Assembly: GCA_947448095.1 (NCBI GenBank) | Contig: CANFNN010000071.1 | Coordinates: 1-11,635 of the forward strand | Direction of reading: 5' to 3' | Origin: Bacteriovoracaceae bacterium | GTDB lineage: Bacteria; Bdellovibrionota; Bacteriovoracia; Bacteriovoracales; Bacteriovoracaceae | Length of the DNA stretch: 11,635 nucleotides | Shown: piece by piece, positions 6,766-11,635 of the stretch | Layout: each line of letters starts with the position of its first letter | Position numbering within the stretch: the first letter of the stretch is position 1 | Made by a program: the position numbers and the translations under genes | Notes under the pieces: generated by a model | The model's input: the letters and a program-made list of their open reading frames with translations, nothing else | Told to the model about the DNA's origin: nothing | Databases searched by the model: none

Positions 6766-7265
6766 TAGAACTCCTGGCCAACACCAAAGCCTAAACCCTT
6801 ACCATCATTAGTAGGTGAAAAGAAAATTTTAGGCGTGTTACGCTTGTTGTATTCTTCGATAGATTTGGAAAGAAGGTATTCATTCGTGACCTGATTAGTC
6901 TTTGATATCAAGTAGCTAACTCCAACCATGGTGATTCCGCCGAAGATGAGAAAGTTTCGACTGGTGAGGGTTTCAGTATCGCCTGAATTGGTTCGCATCA
7001 GGCCTCCAATCATCATAGCTGTGCCCAAAGTACTCATCGCAGCACCTCGCCATGTGGGGCGGTTGTTTTCTTGGTACTCGTCCAAAAGTTCCTTAGCAAT
7101 TTCGTCTTTTTCTAGGAAGTAGCGCAGTCCCTCGCCCCGGTTGGAGCTACTCACATCGACCAATACTTCCTGATAGTTAATCGTGGCGACTCGGCTACAC
7201 GTTTCCGCTGCCCAAAGTTGGGCCGAAAAGATAACCGACAATAGGAGTAGAGAAATGTTCCGCAT
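6765..7265 (-). CDS. Exported protein with two predicted membrane segments, unknown function
   Basis: The first 20 residues (MRNISLLLLSVIFSAQLWAA) form a Sec signal peptide, with likely cleavage before ETCSRV. Two hydrophobic segments, about 75-90 (MSTLGTAMMIGGLM) and 105-120 (FLIFGGITMVGVSYLI), predict membrane spans or glycine-rich amphipathic strands. The intervening region is charged and probably helical. The C terminus ends GLGFGVGQEF, with a terminal phenylalanine that recalls outer-membrane proteins, though no barrel is visible. It has a single cysteine, C23. I do not recognise the family. It is the first gene of the run leading to greA and recG, and the next gene starts on its last stop codon base. 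Upstream, 66 bases separate it from the divergent kinase-like gene, so promoters for both directions must be in that gap or in the genes. The ATG has only a weak AGAAG about 15 bases upstream. Confidence 0.75.
   Translation of the reverse strand: MRNISLLLLSVIFSAQLWAAETCSRVATINYQEVLVDVSSSNRGEGLRYFLEKDEIAKELLDEYQENNRPTWRGAAMSTLGTAMMIGGLMRTNSGDTETLTSRNFLIFGGITMVGVSYLISKTNQVTNEYLLSKSIEEYNKRNTPKIFFSPTNDGKGLGFGVGQEF
6771..6775 (-). promoter_or_regulatory. Ribosome binding site of the small Cys-rich gene at a TAATG junction
   Basis: AGGAG on the minus strand lies inside the last codons of the upstream exported protein gene, five bases before the TAATG overlap of its stop and the next start. This arrangement supports translational coupling. 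Confidence 0.65.
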
Positions 7266-7331
7266 AGGGGGTAAATTGTTCTTCTAAGTTCTGGTTTTTG
7301 CTAATGAGCGATTTTATCTTACCATAAAAAT
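7266..7331. promoter_or_regulatory. Divergent intergenic region between the greA operon and the kinase-like gene
   Basis: These 66 bases separate two start codons facing away from each other, so regulation of both operons probably begins here. I searched both strands for -35/-10 pairs with acceptable spacing. I found only weak candidates, such as TTGTTC at 7276-7281 on the plus strand with TAATGA 20 bases further on. No operator or hairpin stands out. Confidence 0.3.
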
Positions 7332-9044
7332 ATGGATTTAATCAAAACTGGAAGAGGAATTTCTAAGACTATTAAAAACGTCACGCGTTTTCGCGAGATT
7401 TTGACCGTCTTGAGTCGCCATGGCTTCTCAGAATTAATTGTGAAGTCTGGTTTAGATAAAGTTATTCCAGGTTTTGTTCTTCCTTCAAGAGTTTCAGAAT
7501 TAAAACGTGATGATATTTCGAGTGAAGAGTGGTGGCAGATTTTTGGCTCGCAACTCCGCATGAGTTTTGAAGAACTTGGTCCTAGTTTTATTAAGCTGGG
7601 TCAGTTGCTAGCAACTCGAGAGGATATCCTCGAGCCACAAATGATTAAGGAGTTGAAGCTTCTTCAAAACAAGGTCAAAGGCATTCCCTTTGAGGTTGCC
7701 AAAGAAGTTATTGAGACCAATCTCGGAAAAAAGATCCATGAAGTTTTCTCTAGTATTGATGAAGTTGCCATAGGGACTGCATCCATCGGTGTCGTTTATA
7801 AAGCCCAGCTACTGAATGGCGATAAAGTTGTGGTGAAAGTCAGACGACCTGGAATCGCCAAAACAATTGAAACTGATTTTCAAATTCTCTTGTTCATTAT
7901 TCAAAACCTCGAAAAAGCATCTTCTGATATTCGCTTTCTTGGAATGTCTAAGATGATCAATGATTTTTTTAAAAGTACGCATAACGAACTTAACTTTCAA
8001 ATCGAAGCTCAGAATTGTGAGCGATTGAAAAAAAATCTCATGGTGATTGATACCGATGGGTTTTTAGTCGTACCCAATGTTTACCGGGAATACACCACCC
8101 AAGAAGTTATCGTTCTTGAATTCTTAGATGGGCGCCCCTTCAACGAATTTCATTCTCTGGAGCAGCTCGGACCCGTGGTGGTAGAGAGATTATTAAAAAG
8201 TGTTGAACTTTTTACGCACACGCTTTTGGCCGATGGTTTTTTTCATGCTGATCTTCATGGCGGAAACTTTTTTGTGATGCCAGACCAACGAATCGGTTTG
8301 ATCGATTTTGGCTTAATGGGAACATTGAGTAAAAAGAATCGTGCCAATCTGATCGCCATTATGTATTCGCTGATTAATCATGACTTTGAAAATTTGGTTT
8401 ATGAGTTCTTAGAAGTGGCTGAATATGAATCTGTACCTAATCACGAGGAGCTCATTCGTGATATTAAGGACGCGATATCTCCTTATGTCGGTCTTAGCGT
8501 GAAAGAAACCAATATGTCTGAATTGGTGCGAAATTTAATTAAGACTTTAAGTAAGCATGAGCTTTATCTTCCTCGCGAATGGTTTATTATTTTCCGTGCT
8601 TTGATTACTTTAGACGGCGTCGGGAAATCCATTGGCCTTGATTTAAATATTTTTCAGATTCTAGAAAAAGATCTCAATAAGCTTGTCAGTGAAATGCTGT
8701 CTAAGAAAAATGCCCAAGAAGAACTAATGTGGGTCGCTAAAGACATTATTAGCTCCCTTCGGATTGTGCCTAAGCATCTCAAATGGTTTTTGAAAGAAGT
8801 TTCAAAAAATAACTACGCAATTGATATTAGGATCAAAGAAGTTGATGAGCTGTCTCGAAGTATCGGCCGCTCGTTTTATCTCTTAGGTATGTCGCTCTTG
8901 GCGAGTGTGTTTATTTTATGTGGAACTCTTTTTGTCAGGAATGTGAATGTGCTATCGATCTATGACATTCCCATCCTGAGTTGGATCTTTTGGGCCTTTG
9001 CCAGCTACCTTTTAATTCGTATTACCACCCTTCGAAAATACTAA
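7332..9044 (+). CDS. ABC1/UbiB (AarF)-family kinase-like membrane protein
   Basis: This 570-residue protein belongs to the ABC1/UbiB/ADCK atypical kinase family, linked to quinone biosynthesis and lipid-related functions. The family's KxGQ motif appears as KLGQ (88-91). The nucleotide loop follows as GTASIGVVYKA (148-158), where most members have AAAS. K169 in VVVKVRRPG is the likely lysine of the ATP site. FQIEAQN (222-228) carries the family glutamate. HADLHGGN (305-312) is the catalytic-loop-like motif and DFG (325-327) binds magnesium. Two C-terminal transmembrane helices lie at about 515-535 and 546-563, as in UbiB. No other quinone gene is near, so I give no ubiB symbol. Its own role is uncertain. 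It begins divergently from the greA operon and is followed after 40 bases by the cysteine protease gene. The start has no strong ribosome binding site. Confidence 0.9.
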   Translation: MDLIKTGRGISKTIKNVTRFREILTVLSRHGFSELIVKSGLDKVIPGFVLPSRVSELKRDDISSEEWWQIFGSQLRMSFEELGPSFIKLGQLLATREDILEPQMIKELKLLQNKVKGIPFEVAKEVIETNLGKKIHEVFSSIDEVAIGTASIGVVYKAQLLNGDKVVVKVRRPGIAKTIETDFQILLFIIQNLEKASSDIRFLGMSKMINDFFKSTHNELNFQIEAQNCERLKKNLMVIDTDGFLVVPNVYREYTTQEVIVLEFLDGRPFNEFHSLEQLGPVVVERLLKSVELFTHTLLADGFFHADLHGGNFFVMPDQRIGLIDFGLMGTLSKKNRANLIAIMYSLINHDFENLVYEFLEVAEYESVPNHEELIRDIKDAISPYVGLSVKETNMSELVRNLIKTLSKHELYLPREWFIIFRALITLDGVGKSIGLDLNIFQILEKDLNKLVSEMLSKKNAQEELMWVAKDIISSLRIVPKHLKWFLKEVSKNNYAIDIRIKEVDELSRSIGRSFYLLGMSLLASVFILCGTLFVRNVNVLSIYDIPILSWIFWAFASYLLIRITTLRKY

Positions 9045-9084
9045 ATACTCTAAACTTGCCCGGCAGTTATCCGACTAGTTACCC

Positions 9085-10866
9085 ATGACAAAATGTCGTT
9101 TGCTTATCCTATTCATTTTCTTTTCATCCTGGGTTTATGCCGATTGCCAGTTTGCTGATGGTGATCAGATGCTAACAGTGAAAGAAGGGGAGAGTCTTTC
9201 CCTACGATCTCCTGGTAAATCGCTTGAAACGCTTAAAATTCAAGATCAAGATGGCCTCAACACCTGTTATGCCAATGCCACCTCAACGATTCTTAAATCC
9301 ATTTTACCCGGCCAGCCTGATGTCTCCTATACTCATGCAGCGATTATGGGAACTACCAGGGGCTGGCAAGAAGACTGGAATAAAGAAAATAACAAATATC
9401 TAAATAAAGTTCAAAAAGATGATAATTTCACCAGTTTTGGTTGGGTCTGTGAAACAGTCGCGGGCATGCGAAATGCAGGGGGGGCCTGTCCCAGTAAGTT
9501 GTCAGTTACGGAAAATAAAAATCTTTGGGATAGTGATCTTCAGCAAAGATTATTTCAAGGCCTTGGCTCGTATTTTGATCATATGAACCTGATTAAAAAT
9601 GATCCCGCTAAAATGAGCTCGCTTAAGAAAGATTTAAGTCTTGCGATTGAAGCCATCAATGTTGAGAAAGTAAAACTCACTGAACAGTGTGAAAAACGAA
9701 AAAATACTCGATTTCCTCTCTACGAAGCAGTGAAGTATTTATTTGAAGATGCCTATTATGAAGACATTACTGATTCTTCCAAGTGTTCAATTGCAAAAAC
9801 CAAGGCACTCAAGCGCTTTTTGGATCCTGAATCAAAAATTAGTAAAGACCGACTTCACCTCATTCCGAGTGAAGAAGTCATTGGGCACTTTTTTAAAATG
9901 TTCGAAGACAACAAACTTGAAGCTGAGGGACTTGACCGTTTCCTTAGCAGCTCAGATAACTCAGAAAATAATGAGATATTGATTTCCAATATTGGTAATA
10001 AGTTAAATTCGTTTCTGTTAAAAGAAATTCCTGATTCAGAAGTCAAAGCCGCCTGCTCCCAAATACCCGAGGGACAATCCGCCTATTTAAAAGGGGAGAT
10101 ATTAGATATGACTCAGTCTTTTATTTTTCAAATGAAAAATAACAAAGATTCTCCCTGTAAGGATCTGCTTTATTCCCATGGGCTCGATGACCTATTAAGG
10201 CCAATGAATAATACTAAATCTTGCCTTGCTCCCACCAATATCGACATGATCTTATCGGCCATGAAGCCATTACTTGATCTTGAAGTGCCCATGAATCAGT
10301 CGCTCTTACCGACTTTGTTAAATCCTGAATCTCGTTATGCCAACCAAATCGTTAAGGCCTTAATGCCGGGGTGTATGGATAAAACCAAACTCATTTCATT
10401 AGATAATGTCGCATGTGGAAGCTTTCCCTTTTGTGACCCCAAGGACAAGTTTGATGATAATAATACCTATTCTGGTCCAGCTGGTGGATGCCTAGGACAG
10501 GATCAAGCTAAGAAAATGATGAGGACAAAATCATTAAAGGGAATCAATCAAGGCCGGGCCTTAGGGGTCGCTGTCTGTACCGGATTTATGTATAACCCAG
10601 ATATCAAAACAAATTTTTGCAAAGAAGGTCTGGAAAAAGGCAAATCCTATAATTTTCATGAAATGACGATTACTGGTTATCGCTGCCATTCGGATAAGAT
10701 CGAATACGAAATTGTTAATTCTTGGGGAAATCGCTGTGAGGATAACCGAAATGTAGAGTGCCAAAAAGATGAATATGACACACCCACTGGACCTTTCTGG
10801 GTTAAAGAAGACGCTTTGGTCGACAGTACAACTGACTTGAATACCATAACGGTGAAAAATAAATGA
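9085..10866 (+). CDS. Secreted papain-like (C1-type) cysteine protease with a very large insertion
   Basis: The first 19 residues (to VYA) form a signal peptide, so the 593-residue product is exported. IQDQDGLNTCYANAT (52-66) matches the papain motif, with Q55 six residues before the nucleophile C61. The other triad members are far downstream: H525 in NFHEMTITGYRC (523-534) and N545 in IVNSWGN (543-549). In papain the Cys-His distance is about 134 residues; here it is 464. The insertion holds helical, charged stretches and many cysteines (for example 122, 135, 202, 234, 324, 358, 380, 430), suggesting disulfides and extracellular or periplasmic folding. There is no separate N-terminal propeptide: the nucleophile lies about 40 residues after the signal peptide. 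Some other activation or inhibition is implied. Its stop overlaps the start of the next small gene as ATGA. Protease activity is inferred from motifs only. No clear ribosome binding site precedes the ATG. Confidence 0.8.
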   Translation: MTKCRLLILFIFFSSWVYADCQFADGDQMLTVKEGESLSLRSPGKSLETLKIQDQDGLNTCYANATSTILKSILPGQPDVSYTHAAIMGTTRGWQEDWNKENNKYLNKVQKDDNFTSFGWVCETVAGMRNAGGACPSKLSVTENKNLWDSDLQQRLFQGLGSYFDHMNLIKNDPAKMSSLKKDLSLAIEAINVEKVKLTEQCEKRKNTRFPLYEAVKYLFEDAYYEDITDSSKCSIAKTKALKRFLDPESKISKDRLHLIPSEEVIGHFFKMFEDNKLEAEGLDRFLSSSDNSENNEILISNIGNKLNSFLLKEIPDSEVKAACSQIPEGQSAYLKGEILDMTQSFIFQMKNNKDSPCKDLLYSHGLDDLLRPMNNTKSCLAPTNIDMILSAMKPLLDLEVPMNQSLLPTLLNPESRYANQIVKALMPGCMDKTKLISLDNVACGSFPFCDPKDKFDDNNTYSGPAGGCLGQDQAKKMMRTKSLKGINQGRALGVAVCTGFMYNPDIKTNFCKEGLEKGKSYNFHEMTITGYRCHSDKIEYEIVNSWGNRCEDNRNVECQKDEYDTPTGPFWVKEDALVDSTTDLNTITVKNK

Positions 10867-11189
10867 TTTTTTTTTTCGTTCTAATTTTGTTACCGGCAAG
10901 TTGGGCGAGTCAGTATCCCATATTTCGCGTAGGTGAATTAACTATTGTTTTTCATCAAGTTGATAGTTATTGGGTGAATAAGAACTGTCAGTCGGATAAG
11001 TGTCTTGCACTAAAGCAGGCCAAAAAATTCTCTCAAAGTGAAATCTCGTCTGATTTGCTTATGGGTGGAAAAAACCCTTTTGCCGTGAGATGCAAAACTA
11101 TGATGAAGGGAAAAGTGATCATCGCCCTTGATAAAAAAGGTAATGAACAAAGTATGTGTCATTTTAGTGATGATTCATTTTTAAAATAA
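10863..11189 (+). CDS. Small exported DUF333-like protein
   Basis: The 108-residue product starts with a short signal peptide (cleavage after about residue 16, SWAS). The mature protein contains four cysteines: C42, C47, C77 and C99. The C-terminal region, NPFAVRCKTM (71-80), then a conserved glycine (G83) and GNEQSMCHF (93-101), follows the pattern of DUF333: NPAxxYC, a glycine, then a CxF/P segment with downstream DG. DUF333 members are small exported proteins, often poorly labelled as hemolysin-like, with no settled function. The likeness is moderate and I judge it by eye. The gene overlaps the cysteine protease by four bases (ATGA), so the two are probably made together. The pair may be a protease with its small partner, such as an inhibitor or a folding aid, but this is only inference. 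The gene ends nine bases before the opposing gene's stop codon. Confidence 0.6.
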   Translation: MIFFFVLILLPASWASQYPIFRVGELTIVFHQVDSYWVNKNCQSDKCLALKQAKKFSQSEISSDLLMGGKNPFAVRCKTMMKGKVIIALDKKGNEQSMCHFSDDSFLK

Positions 11190-11198
11190 ACAAAGCCG

Positions 11199-11635
11199 CT
11201 AAATACTATCTAATCCGCTGATAAAAATGGGTTTTAAATCTCCCAGTTCCTCAAAGGGCGCAGGCCCCAAAACTCCCTGTAAGAATTCTTCCGTCTTAAG
11301 TGCTAGCAGTTCATCGTTAAAATAAAAATAAACTTCCTGCTTCATTGGGTTGATTTCTCGAATGAGGATCTTTTCGTTAGTGTAGAGCCCCATAAAGATC
11401 GCCAGCAATTTGGTGTCTCCTGGAGCCAGTAAAAACTGATACTGGGCTTCACCTTCGTCAAGGAAGTGAGCTCCTGTCCAGACTTTGCCGTAAGCAGAAA
11501 TATTTTTGAGCAAGATTTTGATATCACCATTAGAGCCGTATTCAAAAATAATGCCGCTAAGATCCTGTCCCTTATTCATAAAAAAATAATCTGAAATGGT
11601 ACCTGCACTTTCTTTTATATAAAGATCTGTCGAGG
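11199..11635 (-). CDS. Unknown protein, C-terminal part (N terminus beyond right edge)
   Basis: An ATG at 11579 gives 126 residues, but the frame stays open upstream to the window edge. It adds DLYIKESAGTISDYFF and further residues without a stop, and no ribosome binding site precedes the ATG. I therefore treat this as the C-terminal 144 or more residues of a longer protein. The visible part is beta-rich and hydrophilic, with no membrane segment. NISAYG (26-31 counted from the ATG) superficially resembles the D/NxSxxG motif of PilZ domains, but the arginine motif of PilZ is not visible in this portion. The function is not recognised. It ends nine bases from the convergent DUF333-like gene. 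Confidence 0.6.
   Translation of the reverse strand, partial: STDLYIKESAGTISDYFFMNKGQDLSGIIFEYGSNGDIKILLKNISAYGKVWTGAHFLDEGEAQYQFLLAPGDTKLLAIFMGLYTNEKILIREINPMKQEVYFYFNDELLALKTEEFLQGVLGPAPFEELGDLKPIFISGLDSI

Noticed and set aside
7319..7561. Minus-strand frame over the start of the kinase-like gene
   Set aside because: It overlaps the conserved N-terminal coding region of the ABC1 protein on the other strand and has no ribosome binding site or recognisable domain.
10561..10899. Minus-strand 112-codon frame across the protease end and DUF333-like start
   Set aside because: It is antisense to the conserved His and Asn motifs of the protease, and the product has no recognisable features.
11480..11510. 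PilZ domain in the right-edge protein
   Set aside because: NISAYG fits the short D/NxSxxG motif, but the RxxxR motif is not seen and the N terminus is missing, so the match is too weak to call.

Overview
The window comes from an AT-rich, gene-dense bacterial chromosome. It contains housekeeping genes (recA, pgpA, greA, recG, an ABC1/UbiB-type kinase-like gene) mixed with exported, cysteine-containing and lineage-restricted proteins. No mobile element, tRNA, rRNA or CRISPR array is visible. Base composition and protein style, such as a cysteine protease with a DQ...TCYA motif, a CCxxC small protein and a divergent RelA/SpoT-fold protein, suggest the Bdellovibrionota, perhaps a Bacteriovorax/Peredibacter-like organism. 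That placement is inference; no taxonomic marker was compared.

Left part, 1-1336: recA (minus strand, 206 N-terminal codons, cut by the window edge) follows pgpA on the same strand across a 211-bp control region. This is the longest non-coding stretch. It holds a strong recA ribosome binding site, a possible sigma-70 promoter, an imperfect palindrome and a short direct repeat.

1372-2619: a plus-strand gene divergent from pgpA encodes a 415-residue protein. Its C-terminal half carries RelA/SpoT nucleotidyltransferase-like signatures in the right order. This is the most interesting protein in the window. Its stop codon directly abuts the stop codon of the next, opposing gene.

2620-7265: a compact minus-strand run of six genes, probably one operon. 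In transcription order it is an exported two-TM protein, a small Cys-rich protein (TAATG overlap), greA, recG (29-nt overlap with greA), an FHA-domain protein and an alpha/beta hydrolase. GreA rescues stalled RNA polymerase and RecG remodels stalled forks, so the core pairs two stress-tolerance functions of the template. The FHA and hydrolase genes have no obvious link to them.

7332-11189: a plus-strand group starts divergently. It has an ABC1/UbiB-family kinase-like membrane protein, then a secreted papain-like cysteine protease whose catalytic Cys and His are about 460 residues apart. A short exported DUF333-like protein overlaps the protease gene by ATGA.

11199-11635: the minus-strand gene at the right edge stays open to the end of the window, so its N terminus lies outside.
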